From: Facklamia sp. 7083-14-GEN3
Lineage (GTDB): Bacteria; Bacillota; Bacilli; Lactobacillales; Aerococcaceae
DNA length: 64,000 nucleotides
Assembly (NCBI RefSeq): GCF_024742075.1
Contig: NZ_JANSGD010000003.1
Span: 62,001 to 126,000 of the forward strand
Reading direction: 5' to 3'
The position numbers and the translations under genes are program-made. Below are positions 31,302-40,851 of the stretch, piece after piece. The notes below the pieces were generated by a model that saw only the letters and a list, made by a program, of their open reading frames with translations, had not been told where the DNA came from and made no database searches. The stretch's first letter is position 1, and each line of letters opens with the position of its first letter.

Positions 31302-32124
31302 CTATGGCTATTTTATGGGAGTTATCCTTATAACATTTGCAGGGACTTTATTAATTGACAGAATTCTCGGTATGTTTTCTCCGGTTAATAATCAAATAAA
31401 TCAACTTATTGCGAATGCCAATGAAACGATGACACCGGATCAATTAGCTCAATTAAGTCAAGATGTTTTTAAAGCACAATATACAGGTGTAGGAGGCTTA
31501 ATAGCCTTAATCACTATGATATTATCGGCTTTCCTACGCATTATGCAAAAAAGATCTTATTTTCAAAAGCTAAATTTTCCTGAAATGCGAATAGCAGATT
31601 CAGCTTTCTTTCATACCTCTCCTGTAAAAATCATTACACTTCCGATCAAGTCATTTTTTGCCAATGTCTTGGGTTGGATCGCTGGGTTCTTATTATTAAC
31701 TGTTTCTGGCTTGATAATTTTTCAACTAAGCCAATATGGGAATACGGCTAGCTTAGTTTCTGTTTTGATATTTATGTTGTTGGCATTGGTCTTAAGCGTG
31801 TTTTTAGTGCCTATTTCTTATCTAATAGCTTATGATGTGGAAGGTAAGTATAATTTTTGGGCAACTTTTACTAAAAGTTTGTCTGTCGCTAAAAATAATT
31901 TTGGCCGAATGGCAAAAAGCTTAATAGTGATTCTTTTAATCTTTATTGCCTTTTTTATTTTGATAGGTCTTCTAGGCTTCGTTATAATAGATGGACTTGG
32001 TATTATTGTTACAGTAGGTTTATTGGTGTTTCTAGCAATCATTGTTTTAATTTTCTGGGTAGGGCCTCTAGTGGAAGTATATATGGTTCAAACCTTAAAT
32101 CATATTTTTAATAGAGAGTATTAA
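31267..32124 (+). CDS. Multi-pass membrane protein, tandem paralog 1
   Basis: A 285-aa protein with about six membrane helices (near residues 18-36, 75-95, 130-155, 162-190, 215-245 and 248-275). The conserved soluble features are SYFQKLNFPEMRIADSAFF, AYDVEGKYNFWATFTKSLS and VGPLVEVYM.QTLNHIFNREY, all shared with the next gene. No Pfam family was recognised with confidence; it is somewhat like DUF975-type proteins. Ribosome binding site AGGAGTGG. It is co-oriented with and 37 bp before its paralog. Confidence 0.7.
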   Translation: MLSESIGKLKRHYGYFMGVILITFAGTLLIDRILGMFSPVNNQINQLIANANETMTPDQLAQLSQDVFKAQYTGVGGLIALITMILSAFLRIMQKRSYFQKLNFPEMRIADSAFFHTSPVKIITLPIKSFFANVLGWIAGFLLLTVSGLIIFQLSQYGNTASLVSVLIFMLLALVLSVFLVPISYLIAYDVEGKYNFWATFTKSLSVAKNNFGRMAKSLIVILLIFIAFFILIGLLGFVIIDGLGIIVTVGLLVFLAIIVLIFWVGPLVEVYMVQTLNHIFNREY

Positions 32125-32149
32125 TCTATAGGTTTTCTTAAGTAGAAAA

Positions 32150-32196
32150 AGGAGTGGTTAGATGTTATCTGAATCAATTGGGAAACTAAAAAGACA
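32150..32196 (+). repeat. 47-bp direct repeat, copy 2 (start of paralogous gene 2)
   Basis: Identical to 31255-31301. It covers the ribosome binding site and first codons of the second paralog. Confidence 0.92.
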
Positions 32197-33022
32197 TTAT
32201 GGATATTTTATTGGTATAATGGCTATTACTTTTGTAGGTTCAATTTTGGTGGATCAGATTTTAGGCTTGATAGCTCCTTTTAAGAACCCTACAGAAGAAA
32301 TAGCGGGGATGATTAACGCAAATACATCTCCTGATCAAATGATGCTCATGGTTAATGATATGTTTTCTAGTAAATATACAGGGATAGGTGGTATTATCAC
32401 GCTTATTTCATTGATGATAACTAGTTATTTGAATATTATGCAAAGTCGATCTTATTTCCAAAAGTTGAATTTTCCAGAGATGCGAATTGTTGACTCTGCA
32501 TTCTTTCATACATCACCATTAAAAATTATCACACTCCCACTTAAGTCTTTCTTCGCTAGACTATTAGGAAGAATTACGAAAGCTATTGTGATTGGAATCG
32601 TTGGCTTTTTAATGATTAATCAAATTTTAGAATTAAGCATGGATGCGCTTTTTGCTGCCCTAATATTGATTGGTGTAATTGTCTTGATTATGGATGTTTT
32701 TTTAATTTCTATTCCTTATCTAATTGCATATGATGTGGAAGGTAAATATAATTTTTGGTCAACCTTGACTAAGAGTATTTCGATAGGAAAGCGCCACTTT
32801 GGACGCATCTTAAAAACTTTATTTGTAAAATTCATGATGATTTTTATTGTTTTAATTTTACTATCTGTATTAATATACTTATTATCAAATAGCATAGGCC
32901 CAATTATCGCAGGTGGTTGGTTTGGATTAATTGTCTTCCTCATTCTTGTTTTGTGGGTAGGGCCTTTAGTTGAAGTATATATGGCTCAAACTTTAAATCA
33001 TATTTTTAATAGAGAGTATTAA
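32162..33022 (+). CDS. Multi-pass membrane protein, tandem paralog 2
   Basis: This 286-aa protein shares the N-terminus MLSESIGKLKRHYGYF, the loop SYFQKLNFPEMRI.DSAFFHTSP, the loop YDVEGKYNFW.T and the last 16 residues with the preceding gene, while its membrane helices have diverged. The pair arose by tandem duplication. Conservation is concentrated in cytoplasmic-looking loops and the C-terminus, which may be the functional surface. They could form a heteromer. The next gene lies 27 bp downstream and may be in the same transcript. Confidence 0.7.
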   Translation: MLSESIGKLKRHYGYFIGIMAITFVGSILVDQILGLIAPFKNPTEEIAGMINANTSPDQMMLMVNDMFSSKYTGIGGIITLISLMITSYLNIMQSRSYFQKLNFPEMRIVDSAFFHTSPLKIITLPLKSFFARLLGRITKAIVIGIVGFLMINQILELSMDALFAALILIGVIVLIMDVFLISIPYLIAYDVEGKYNFWSTLTKSISIGKRHFGRILKTLFVKFMMIFIVLILLSVLIYLLSNSIGPIIAGGWFGLIVFLILVLWVGPLVEVYMAQTLNHIFNREY

Positions 33023-33049
33023 ATTGAGGTTTATCTGAAGGAGAAAAAG

Positions 33050-33493
33050 ATGAATATTGAAAAAATAATGGAAATATTACAAAATGATATGAAAGTGGCT
33101 GTGCTAGCAACGGTTGACGAAGAAAATAAACCGCATGCGCGACATGTCCACGTCGGGTTAGCGAATGATAAAGGAATTTTTTTCATGACTAACCCTAAGA
33201 CAAATCTTTACCAGCAACTTCAAGCTAATAAAGCTGTTGCAATGACAGCTATGAAGGAAGAAGATTATCTGATCCAGGTGATTCGGATTGAAGGGCAGGT
33301 AAGGGAATTAGGTAAAGAAAAATTAACGGAAATTTTAGGTAATAATCCTTATGTTGAAATGGTATATCCTGATCAAGCGGATCAAGCGGGTGCTCAGGTG
33401 TTTCAAATATATGAAGGTAAAGGCTTCTACCATTCAATGACTCAAGGCCATAAGTATGAGTTCGAAATTGGTGGTCACTTAAATAAAATATAA
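33050..33493 (+). CDS. Pyridoxamine 5'-phosphate oxidase-like flavoprotein
   Basis: A 147-aa single split-barrel domain: KVAVLATVDEENKPHARHVHVGLANDKGIFFMTNPKTNLYQQL, followed by VIRIEGQVRELGKEKLTEIL. This is typical of small PNPOx-like/general stress protein-type FMN-binding proteins. Substrate is unknown. AAGGAG precedes the ATG. Confidence 0.82.
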   Translation: MNIEKIMEILQNDMKVAVLATVDEENKPHARHVHVGLANDKGIFFMTNPKTNLYQQLQANKAVAMTAMKEEDYLIQVIRIEGQVRELGKEKLTEILGNNPYVEMVYPDQADQAGAQVFQIYEGKGFYHSMTQGHKYEFEIGGHLNKI

Positions 33494-33499
33494 AGTTTT

Positions 33500-33538
33500 A
33501 GCCCTTTGAAAATGTAGCTCTTACATTTTCAAAGGGCT
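33500..33538. terminator. Strong hairpin, probable terminator
   Basis: AGCCCTTTGAAAATGTA pairs perfectly with TACATTTTCAAAGGGCT around five bases. The T-tract is poor on both sides, so termination strength is uncertain. A second AT-rich dyad (TTTTCGATT / AATCGAAAA) follows at about 33547-33574. The 144 bp from 33538 to the next stop codon otherwise show nothing. Confidence 0.65.
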
Positions 33539-33681
33539 TAACCATATTTTCGATTAAAAATAAAATCGAAAAAATTTCACATCTAAAATCAAAGATAGAC
33601 GGAGGTATGCTTATTAGAGCAAAAAATCTTTCAAATCTATGGTTTCTATTATACAGCTGCTTAATAATCGCTTTATGTTAT

Positions 33682-34659
33682 TTAATCAGCTGTTAATCCT
33701 AACAAATGCTTTAAAAGATTCTCGATTACGCTAGCGATTATAAAGATAAGCCAAGAAATTGCCCAAGCACCACTCATAAACGACCAGACAAAATAAATGA
33801 CAGTGACTAATGGCCAGTATATATCATCAAATATTTTATCGGCTTTTTTAAGCCGCTCTTTTTGGTAAATTTCTTGAGAGCTAGGCTGTGATGAGAGACC
33901 GGATTCTAGTAATTTTTTATAGGTAGATCGATTTCCTCCTAAGTAGATGAAGAGGAAGACAGCACTGGCAACACAAACTAAGAATCCTGAAAGGGTTAAA
34001 TCAGCTATCCCTTCTGCTACGTTTAAGCTGTCTAAAATGCCAATAGGGATAATGGGCAGAAGAATTAGAGCCGTACCTGCAATAAACCCATAAGTGGCAA
34101 CTTTCTCTTGGTTTTTCAAATCGCTTTTCAATTGTATTTCTAACATACCAGATAATCGATAGTCACCCTTAGTTAGGTTTTTTGGCTTGCCTTTAAATTG
34201 CCTGGCTGTTATATATAGACCGATAGCAATTATGATAGAAAGAATAATGCTGCTAATACCGAGGATATCTGTTATTGTGCTGTTTTCACCCAAGATGCTT
34301 TGAAAAGTCAAAAAAATTGATGAGGAAGCAATCATTAAGAAGGTGCCAAGAGCTGTTAATAAATTGGACTTAGTATTGTTTGTAATAAAAGTATTGATTT
34401 CTTCTTTTGTGAGTAAGGGATAGTGTGGGAGGTTATTTTTATCTTGTGTTTTTAATTGATAAGCATCAATCAGTTCCTCAAAACTGCCAAATTCGGTAAT
34501 AACTTTCCCAACGGCTTCATGCTCACTCAGATCGGAATCAATCAGGTCTTGGTATTTGTCTTCCATATTTGCCAAGATTTCTGCTTTAAGTCGAAGCGTT
34601 TCTTCATTGACTTCGATCTTATTGAACATAGAATCAAGATAGGTCTTTAGTACATCCAT
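33682..34659 (-). CDS. HAAS-type permease-prefix membrane protein
   Basis: The N-terminal 70 residues (MDVLKTYLDSMFNKIEVNEE, KAEILANMEDKYQDLIDSDLSEHEAVGKVITEFG) form the DUF1700/permease prefix domain, with the recurrent Glu-x-Phe-Gly segment. About six or seven membrane helices follow. The gene is 2 bp behind a PadR gene in the same direction, the second such module in this window. The function is unknown; such pairs are thought to sense membrane stress. Confidence 0.8.
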   Translation of the reverse strand: MDVLKTYLDSMFNKIEVNEETLRLKAEILANMEDKYQDLIDSDLSEHEAVGKVITEFGSFEELIDAYQLKTQDKNNLPHYPLLTKEEINTFITNNTKSNLLTALGTFLMIASSSIFLTFQSILGENSTITDILGISSIILSIIIAIGLYITARQFKGKPKNLTKGDYRLSGMLEIQLKSDLKNQEKVATYGFIAGTALILLPIIPIGILDSLNVAEGIADLTLSGFLVCVASAVFLFIYLGGNRSTYKKLLESGLSSQPSSQEIYQKERLKKADKIFDDIYWPLVTVIYFVWSFMSGAWAISWLIFIIASVIENLLKHLLGLTAD

Positions 34660-34661
34660 AA

Positions 34662-34988
34662 TTAAGCTCCTTTAATAATATTTTCCACGATTTCTTTGAC
34701 TAATGCCCATTCTTCGACTTTACCTTGTAAGACTTCTTTCCCTTTTTGAGTTAATCGATAATAGGTTCTCGGACGGCCATTTGTCTTCTGGCCGGGATAG
34801 TCTTCGATTAATCCTTCTTTTTTTAAACGATTAAAAACGGAGTAAAGAGTCGTTTCTTTCATAATGTATTTTTCATTGGATAAAAGAGAAATTGTTTTGC
34901 CAATTTCATAACCATAGGAATCACTCTCATTTAAAATAGCTAGGACGAAAAGGTCGTTATATCCTCTAAAAATGTCACTATTTGTCAA
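34662..34988 (-). CDS. PadR family transcriptional regulator
   Basis: A 108-aa winged-helix repressor: YNDLFVLAILNESDSYGYEIGKTI, TLYSVFNRLKKEGLIEDYPG and GRPRTYYRLTQKGKEVL. The start is TTG 34988, preceded by GAGGTGA. It lies just before its HAAS-type membrane partner and probably represses the operon through the repeats at 35018-35065. Confidence 0.9.
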   Translation of the reverse strand: MTNSDIFRGYNDLFVLAILNESDSYGYEIGKTISLLSNEKYIMKETTLYSVFNRLKKEGLIEDYPGQKTNGRPRTYYRLTQKGKEVLQGKVEEWALVKEIVENIIKGA

Positions 34989-35017
34989 TGAATCACCTCA
35001 CTCTTTTTACTGCATCT

Positions 35018-35065
35018 GATAAAGTAATTAAATTATAAAGTAATTACTACGGCAGATAAAGTAGT
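35018..35065 (-). promoter_or_regulatory. Candidate PadR operator repeats and promoter
   Basis: The motif ATAAAGTAATT or ATAAAGTAGT occurs three times (about 35020, 35034 and 35056 on the plus strand). A minus-strand -10 box TATAAT lies at 35032-35037 within them. The overlap of repeats and -10 box suggests repression by the PadR protein encoded just downstream. Confidence 0.6.
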
Positions 35066-35118
35066 TTTTAAAAAATCAGACCATAGTCCGAGGTAGATAG
35101 TGAGGACACAACTAAAAT

Positions 35119-35152
35119 AAGCGTCTGTCGATAATTTTATCGAGAGACGCTT
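35119..35152 (-). terminator. Terminator of purC
   Basis: AAGCGTCTGTCGATAA pairs with TATCGAGAGACGCTT with one mismatch. On the minus strand it follows purC by about 40 bp and has a T-rich tail. Confidence 0.8.
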
Positions 35153-35188
35153 TGAGTTTATGATTTTTGCTTTGATTTAAAATAGAAA

Positions 35189-35884
35189 TTAAGCTTTAAA
35201 TAGTAATTGGTGTAATTTCAATGGTTCAATGTATTGGCCGTCTTTATAGACACGCATATTGCCACCGGAGATTTCATCAATTAAGACAACTTCGTCGTTG
35301 TTTTGTAAAGTACCAAATTCAAACTTAATATCATAAAGATCAAGACCATGAGTTTTTAATTCATCAGATACAATGGTCGTGATTTGACGAGTAAGCTCAA
35401 CGGTGCGGTCTACTTGTTCAGCTGATAAAATATCAAGAATGACTAAACCATCTTTAGTAATCGGTGGATCTTGACGGTCATCATCTTTGATTGTGAACTC
35501 AACGTATTGTGGAAGGTCACTGCCTTCTTCAATATAATCACCATAGCGACGGAAGAAAGAACCCACTGCTTTTTGACGGCAAATCACTTCTAATCCTTTA
35601 CCGAACACTTTAGCAGGCTTAACCTCCATTGTACGTTCATCAAGGTTTGCATTAACAAAGTGTGTTGAGATTCCAGCCTGATGGATTTTATCAAAGAAAA
35701 ATTGAGACATTTCTAAACCAGCACGACCAACGCCTTCAATCGATAGGCCAACAGAGTTCGCCCCAGGGTCAAAGACACCGTTTTCTCCAGTGACATCGTC
35801 TTTAAATTTTAAGAGGTAATTTCCATTTTCTAAGGAGTAGACGTCTTTTGTTTTGCCTTTATAAACTAATTGCAATTTCAACAC
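35189..35884 (-). CDS. purC: Phosphoribosylaminoimidazole-succinocarboxamide synthase (SAICAR synthetase)
   Basis: The 231-aa protein has the PurC pattern: [29 protein letters not shown] at the ATP site, [19 protein letters not shown], and KFEFG...[13 protein letters not shown]. It joins aspartate to CAIR in purine biosynthesis. The exact start is ambiguous among GTG 35884, TTG 35881 and TTG 35875, because AAAGGGTG overlaps the first two. It stands alone, away from other pur genes, and is divergent from uvrA. Confidence 0.93.
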   Translation of the reverse strand: MLKLQLVYKGKTKDVYSLENGNYLLKFKDDVTGENGVFDPGANSVGLSIEGVGRAGLEMSQFFFDKIHQAGISTHFVNANLDERTMEVKPAKVFGKGLEVICRQKAVGSFFRRYGDYIEEGSDLPQYVEFTIKDDDRQDPPITKDGLVILDILSAEQVDRTVELTRQITTIVSDELKTHGLDLYDIKFEFGTLQNNDEVVLIDEISGGNMRVYKDGQYIEPLKLHQLLFKA

Positions 35885-35987
35885 CCTTTCTTATTAACAT
35901 GCGTTAATTTTAGCACACCCCCATCTTTAAGAGTACGAAAAGTTAGATGAATAAAAGAAATTTAAGCTAAACGTTCGGAAAAAAATA

Positions 35988-36028
35988 CGAACAAATTTTC
36001 TGGTCTAGGATGTGACCTGTGTTATAAT
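35988..36028 (+). promoter_or_regulatory. uvrA promoter region with LexA-like box
   Basis: CGAACAAATTTTCT at 35988-36001 fits the Gram-positive LexA/DinR consensus CGAACRNRYGTTYC at 12 of 14 positions. TATAAT at 36023-36028 is the likely -10 box. uvrA is a classic SOS gene, so damage induction is plausible, but the G of the right half-site is missing. Confidence 0.5.
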
Positions 36029-36071
36029 GAAGTGAATAGTTTTCTAATGGATAGAAAGAAGAGGGATTAAT

Positions 36072-38921
36072 TTGAGTAAAGATAAAATTACCATTAAGGG
36101 TGCAAGGACCCATAATTTAAAGAATATAAATATAGAAATACCACGTGATCAGTTAGTCGTAGTAACTGGTTTATCGGGGTCTGGCAAGTCTTCACTAGCC
36201 TTTGACACCTTATACGCAGAAGGCCAAAGAAGGTATGTAGAAAGTTTGTCAGCTTATGCGCGTCAATTTTTAGGCCAAATGGATAAACCTGAAGTCGACT
36301 CGATCGAAGGCTTGAGTCCTGCCATCTCCATTGATCAAAAGACAACTAGTAAAAACCCGCGTTCAACTGTAGGTACGGCTACTGAAATAAACGATTTTTT
36401 ACGTTTACTTTATGCAAGAGTCGGAACTCCTTATTGTCCTCGTCACAATTTACCCATTGTTAAGCAATCTGTTGAACAGATGGTCGATCGCTTATTGGAA
36501 TTGCCAGATCGTAGTAAAATTCAAATACTTTCACCACTTGTAAGAAATCAAAAAGGACAACATAAAAAAGTGCTGGATCAAGTAGCTAAAGAAGGTTATG
36601 TTCGTGTACGAGTGGATGGTGAAATATTTGATTTAACTGAAGTTCCCGAACTTTCAAAAAAAGCGAGTCATACAATTGAAATTGTAGTTGACCGTATAGT
36701 AATTAAAGAAGGTATTCGCTCACGACTTTACGACTCCGTTGAAACGGCGGTGAATGCTTCTAAGGGTTATTTAGTAGTCGATGTGATTGATGGAGAGGAA
36801 CTCTACTTTAATGAGCATTATTCTTGTCCATACTGTGATTTTTCTATTGAAGAATTAGAACCAAGACTTTTTTCTTTTAATGCACCTTTTGGTTCTTGCC
36901 CGGCTTGTGATGGTTTAGGTGCTCGTTTAACGCCTGATGAAGAATTAATCATTCCTGATCCAACTTTAACGTTGAGTGAAGGAGCCTTTTTACCTTGGGG
37001 CAAAGAAGGTTCAGGCTATTATGCGTCTATGTTAGAACAATTTGCTAAAGCTTACGGTATCCCAATGGACCTTCCATATGAAGAATTGACAAAAGACCAA
37101 CAAGAAGCACTCAAATATGGTCAGCCTAACTTTCACTTTAAATTTACTTTTGAACCGATGCACGGAGGTAAGAAACGAACTGTTGATCAGACATTTGAAG
37201 GAATCTTTAACAATGTTGAAAGGCGCTATAATCAAACAGGTTCAGACTATATGCGGGATGTTTTGCGTAATTATTTGCAAGAGTTAGAATGTCCAACTTG
37301 TAAAGGTCAACGCTTGAATGAAAAAGCTTTAAGTGTAAGAGTGGCTGATAAGAATATTGCCCAAGTGACAGAATTGTCCATTGATTTGGCAAAAAAACAT
37401 TTTGAAAGTTTACAATTTGATGAACATGATCTGATGATTGCTCAACCGATTATGAAAGAAATAAATGACCGTTTGACTTTTTTAGATAACGTGGGATTGG
37501 ATTATTTGACGCTCGATCGAATTGCGGGTTCACTGTCTGGAGGTGAAGCTCAACGGATTCGTTTAGCTACGCAAATTGGTTCGCGCCTAAGCGGCGTGCT
37601 TTATATACTGGATGAACCTTCAATCGGCTTGCATCAAAGAGATAATGATCGCTTAATTCATTCATTAATGGAGATGCGTGATTTAGGGAATACTTTGATT
37701 GTTGTTGAGCACGATGAAGAGACCATGTTAGCAGCTGACTATCTAATCGATATAGGTCCTGGAGCAGGCGATCAAGGGGGACAAATTGTAGCTGCTGGAA
37801 CTCCCCAACAAGTGATGGATAACCCCGACTCTCTCACTGGTAAATACCTAAGGGGTGAGAAAGGGATTGTTGTACCTAAAAAACGTAGACAGGAAGATTT
37901 AGGTTGGATTGAGGTCAAGGGTGCTCGTGAAAATAATTTGAAAGACATCGATGTTGCCTTTCCAATTGGACGTTTAACTTGTGTGACCGGCGTTTCTGGC
38001 TCTGGGAAATCGTCTTTAGTGAATCGCATCTTAAAAGTTGCCTTAGCTAAGCGGTTAACTTCTACTCAGGAAAGACCTGGTAAATTTAAAGAAATCAGTG
38101 GGTACGAAGAGTTAGAAAAAGTGATTGAAATTGACCAAAGTCCGATTGGGCGAACTCCAAGGTCTAACCCGGCAACTTATACTTCTGTTTTTGATGATAT
38201 TCGTGCATTGTTTGCCAATACTAACGATGCTAAAATTCGAGGGTATAGTAAAGGGAGATTTTCTTTTAATGTCAAGGGTGGACGTTGTGAATCTTGTGGT
38301 GGAGCAGGTATTAAGAAAATTGAAATGCACTTTTTACCGGATGTTTACGTTCCATGTGATGTCTGTCATGGCGCTCGTTACAATTCAGAAACACTGGAAA
38401 TTAAATTTAAAGGACAATCGATAAGTGATGTTTTAAATATGACGGTCGATGAAGCGGTGGAATTTTTTGATGCGCATCCAAAGATAGCGCGTAAAATGAA
38501 AACAATGCAAGATGTTGGTTTGGGTTACATTCAGTTGGGACAATCAGCAACTACTTTATCTGGTGGCGAGGCTCAGCGAATGAAACTAGCCGCTGAACTT
38601 CATCGTGTTTCCAATGGTAAAACACTTTATATTTTGGATGAACCGACCACAGGATTACATGTCCATGATATTGTTAAATTAATGAATGTCATTAACCGTT
38701 TAGTAGATGCTGGTAACACGGTCGTTATTATTGAACATAATCTTGATGTGATTAAAACAGCGGACTATATTATTGATATGGGGCCCGAAGGTGGTAGTCA
38801 CGGAGGGCAAGTAGTAGCTGTCGGCACTCCAGAAGAAATTGCAAAAAAACGCAAGAGTCATACCGGCAAATTTTTAAAAGACATTTTGAAGCGAGATAAA
38901 GACAAGGACTTTCAATTATAA
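36072..38921 (+). CDS. uvrA: Excinuclease ABC subunit A
   Basis: The 949-aa protein shows both ABC modules: Walker A GLSGSGKSSLAFDTL near residue 33 and GVSGSGKSSLVN near residue 640, and signature motifs LSGGEAQRIRLA and LSGGEAQRMKLA. Two zinc sites are present: CPYCDF...CPACDGLG, and CESCGGAGI...CDVCHGARYN. The start is TTG with AGAGGG upstream (MSKDKITIKGARTHNL). It finds damage with UvrB in nucleotide excision repair. uvrB, usually adjacent, is not in the window. Confidence 0.97.
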   Translation: MSKDKITIKGARTHNLKNINIEIPRDQLVVVTGLSGSGKSSLAFDTLYAEGQRRYVESLSAYARQFLGQMDKPEVDSIEGLSPAISIDQKTTSKNPRSTVGTATEINDFLRLLYARVGTPYCPRHNLPIVKQSVEQMVDRLLELPDRSKIQILSPLVRNQKGQHKKVLDQVAKEGYVRVRVDGEIFDLTEVPELSKKASHTIEIVVDRIVIKEGIRSRLYDSVETAVNASKGYLVVDVIDGEELYFNEHYSCPYCDFSIEELEPRLFSFNAPFGSCPACDGLGARLTPDEELIIPDPTLTLSEGAFLPWGKEGSGYYASMLEQFAKAYGIPMDLPYEELTKDQQEALKYGQPNFHFKFTFEPMHGGKKRTVDQTFEGIFNNVERRYNQTGSDYMRDVLRNYLQELECPTCKGQRLNEKALSVRVADKNIAQVTELSIDLAKKHFESLQFDEHDLMIAQPIMKEINDRLTFLDNVGLDYLTLDRIAGSLSGGEAQRIRLATQIGSRLSGVLYILDEPSIGLHQRDNDRLIHSLMEMRDLGNTLIVVEHDEETMLAADYLIDIGPGAGDQGGQIVAAGTPQQVMDNPDSLTGKYLRGEKGIVVPKKRRQEDLGWIEVKGARENNLKDIDVAFPIGRLTCVTGVSGSGKSSLVNRILKVALAKRLTSTQERPGKFKEISGYEELEKVIEIDQSPIGRTPRSNPATYTSVFDDIRALFANTNDAKIRGYSKGRFSFNVKGGRCESCGGAGIKKIEMHFLPDVYVPCDVCHGARYNSETLEIKFKGQSISDVLNMTVDEAVEFFDAHPKIARKMKTMQDVGLGYIQLGQSATTLSGGEAQRMKLAAELHRVSNGKTLYILDEPTTGLHVHDIVKLMNVINRLVDAGNTVVIIEHNLDVIKTADYIIDMGPEGGSHGGQVVAVGTPEEIAKKRKSHTGKFLKDILKRDKDKDFQL

Positions 38922-38925
38922 AGAG

Positions 38926-38966
38926 CATAGGCTGGGAAATTAAGTCTTCCGGCCTATGTTTTTTTT
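38926..38966 (+). terminator. Rho-independent terminator
   Basis: CATAGGC.GG.AA pairs with TTCCGGCCTATG, followed by T8. It ends uvrA. Confidence 0.85.
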
Positions 38967-39105
38967 ATGATAATCGCTATTATGAGAATAGGAATCAGAC
39001 AATGATTTCTTATAAAAAAATATCAGCCTAGGGACCTATGATTAAATGGTAGCTAATCAGCATAATAGAAGATGAAGAGGGTCAGTATAAATTAGGAGGA
39101 TCATT

Positions 39106-40851
39106 ATGAACGAGAAAGAAAGAATTATCGAATTAGTTCGACAAAAAATTATATCTATGGATGAAGCGTTAAGATTACTGGAAGCAGGAGGTACAGCAAA
39201 AGATTCATTAGAATCTACTGAAGATAGCGCTAAGACAAATGAAATTAAAATTGAAGGTAAAACAGTGGTTAAAGATGACCTCAACCGCATAGTCCGCTCA
39301 ATGGTAAATCAAGCAGTGAATGCAGGTACAAGTGTAGTGAAAGAAGTTGCTCAAGCAAGCAATCAAGTCGTTAGAGAGGTCAATGATTCGCTGGAAAACC
39401 GTAAAGAAACAAATGACAGACCTTCTTTTAAAAAACAGACCAGTAATCAAGTGGAACAAGCTTCTTATCAAGCAAAGGCTGAGGCTTTTGAAACTAAAGG
39501 GCAGGCCATTCAGCAAGAAATTGAGGATGTAAATGAGCGACTTCATCAATTTAATGAGGAAAAGATCATTATTCAACAGCGTTTGAGAGAACTAGAAATT
39601 CTGGCTGAAATTGAAGAATTGACTGCTGAAATGAAAGAACAAGTCAAAGATTTGACATTGCAAGAAGGATCAATCGACAGTGAAATTGATCGATTAGAAC
39701 AGCAAGTCGAAGGACTTTATGATCAACAAGAAAATTTATATGAAGAATGTAAAGAAAATCAACAAGCTGACCCAGAATTTAAACGTTTTATTTCTAATTC
39801 TACTCAGGTTCTTTCTGAGCAAGCGCATCAATTTAAAGAAGAAGCGAGCAGAGAAGGGAAACGCCTCGGAAAACAAGTGAAGGATCTGATAAAATCCTCA
39901 CTCAATAATTTCACCACTAAAGATGTTAATGTATCTTTCAATGTGCCTTGGATCAAGAGTCAAACCTTAGACCATACTTTCACTTTTGATGGAGAAGCTT
40001 TAACAGCGATTGATTTTAATGTGTTAAATGGTGATTTACAAGTGGAGTTCCATGAAGGCGACGATATTTTAGTAGAGGCTTCTATTAAATTTATCGGTGG
40101 ACAAGAAAAGCTAACGGTTGACTTGTTCAAAGAAAGAGTTACCATAACTACAATTGAGAATAAATTAGTTTTTCATGTAGATGCTATGAATTTAGCTATG
40201 GATGCCAAGATTAAATTGCCTCATAAGCTATATCATTCAATCATTTTGAATACTCTCAATGGGGATATAAGAGTCAAACAAATGGAAGCAGATAATTTAA
40301 TCATTTCTAGTAAGCGAGGGGATATTCATCTTGCTGATACTAAGGTAGACGAAGTGAATATTGACACTAAATTAGGAGATATAAAACTTAAAAACATCTC
40401 TACCGATATATTAGGATTGAACTTAGTCAATGGTGATGTAAAAATCAAAAACTCTACCATTCAAACAACCAGTCTTAAAAACATTAATGGAGACTTCCGG
40501 ATTGTCGGACCAGTGGGCAATATTAAAGCCAACACGGTTAATGGAGATTGTTACATTACTAAAAAAGATATCGAACCAGCTAATATTTCGCTTTCAGCTG
40601 TTCATGGTGACCTTAAAATCAGCCTGTTAAAAGAACAAGCATTCACCGCACAAGGTAAACTATCTGAAGGTGAAGTAAAATATAGAATGTCAGGATTAGA
40701 CCGTGAGGAAATAATTGATGATGGTAAGTCATTCATTCTCAAGCGTCCAGGGCAGTTAGATAGTCCAGAAGTTCAAATAGATGCAAGCATTACTTTCGGG
40801 GATGTTTACCTGAAAGATGGCGATTCTGAGACAGGAAAGGAAGATGTATAA
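39106..40851 (+). CDS. DUF4097 beta-helix-like protein with SHOCT-like N-terminus (YvlB-like)
   Basis: The N-terminus MNEKERIIELVRQKIISMDEALRLLEAGG is the short SHOCT-like/YvlB_N helix pair. A long charged coiled coil follows (about residues 120-230: FNEEKIIIQQRLRELEILAEIEELTAEMKEQ). The C-terminal 290 residues consist of repeated beta turns with NGD, RGDI, LGDIKL and NGDCYI, typical of DUF4097/LiaG-like domains. Its stop overlaps the start of the PspC gene. The gene pair resembles Bacillus yvlB-yvlC of the envelope-stress (LiaRS/SigW-related) regulon. The coiled coil makes it longer than YvlB itself. No signal peptide is visible. Confidence 0.85.
   Translation: MNEKERIIELVRQKIISMDEALRLLEAGGTAKDSLESTEDSAKTNEIKIEGKTVVKDDLNRIVRSMVNQAVNAGTSVVKEVAQASNQVVREVNDSLENRKETNDRPSFKKQTSNQVEQASYQAKAEAFETKGQAIQQEIEDVNERLHQFNEEKIIIQQRLRELEILAEIEELTAEMKEQVKDLTLQEGSIDSEIDRLEQQVEGLYDQQENLYEECKENQQADPEFKRFISNSTQVLSEQAHQFKEEASREGKRLGKQVKDLIKSSLNNFTTKDVNVSFNVPWIKSQTLDHTFTFDGEALTAIDFNVLNGDLQVEFHEGDDILVEASIKFIGGQEKLTVDLFKERVTITTIENKLVFHVDAMNLAMDAKIKLPHKLYHSIILNTLNGDIRVKQMEADNLIISSKRGDIHLADTKVDEVNIDTKLGDIKLKNISTDILGLNLVNGDVKIKNSTIQTTSLKNINGDFRIVGPVGNIKANTVNGDCYITKKDIEPANISLSAVHGDLKISLLKEQAFTAQGKLSEGEVKYRMSGLDREEIIDDGKSFILKRPGQLDSPEVQIDASITFGDVYLKDGDSETGKEDV

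Noticed and set aside
35971-35992. GTTCG...CGAAC inverted pair upstream of uvrA read as a LexA box
   Set aside because: The half-sites are in the reverse order (GTTCG first) with a 10-bp gap, unlike CGAAC-N4-GTTCG. The CGAACAAATTTTCT site is the better candidate.
37772-38330. Minus- and plus-strand open frames inside uvrA
   Set aside because: They are shadows of a highly conserved gene with intact ABC and zinc motifs.
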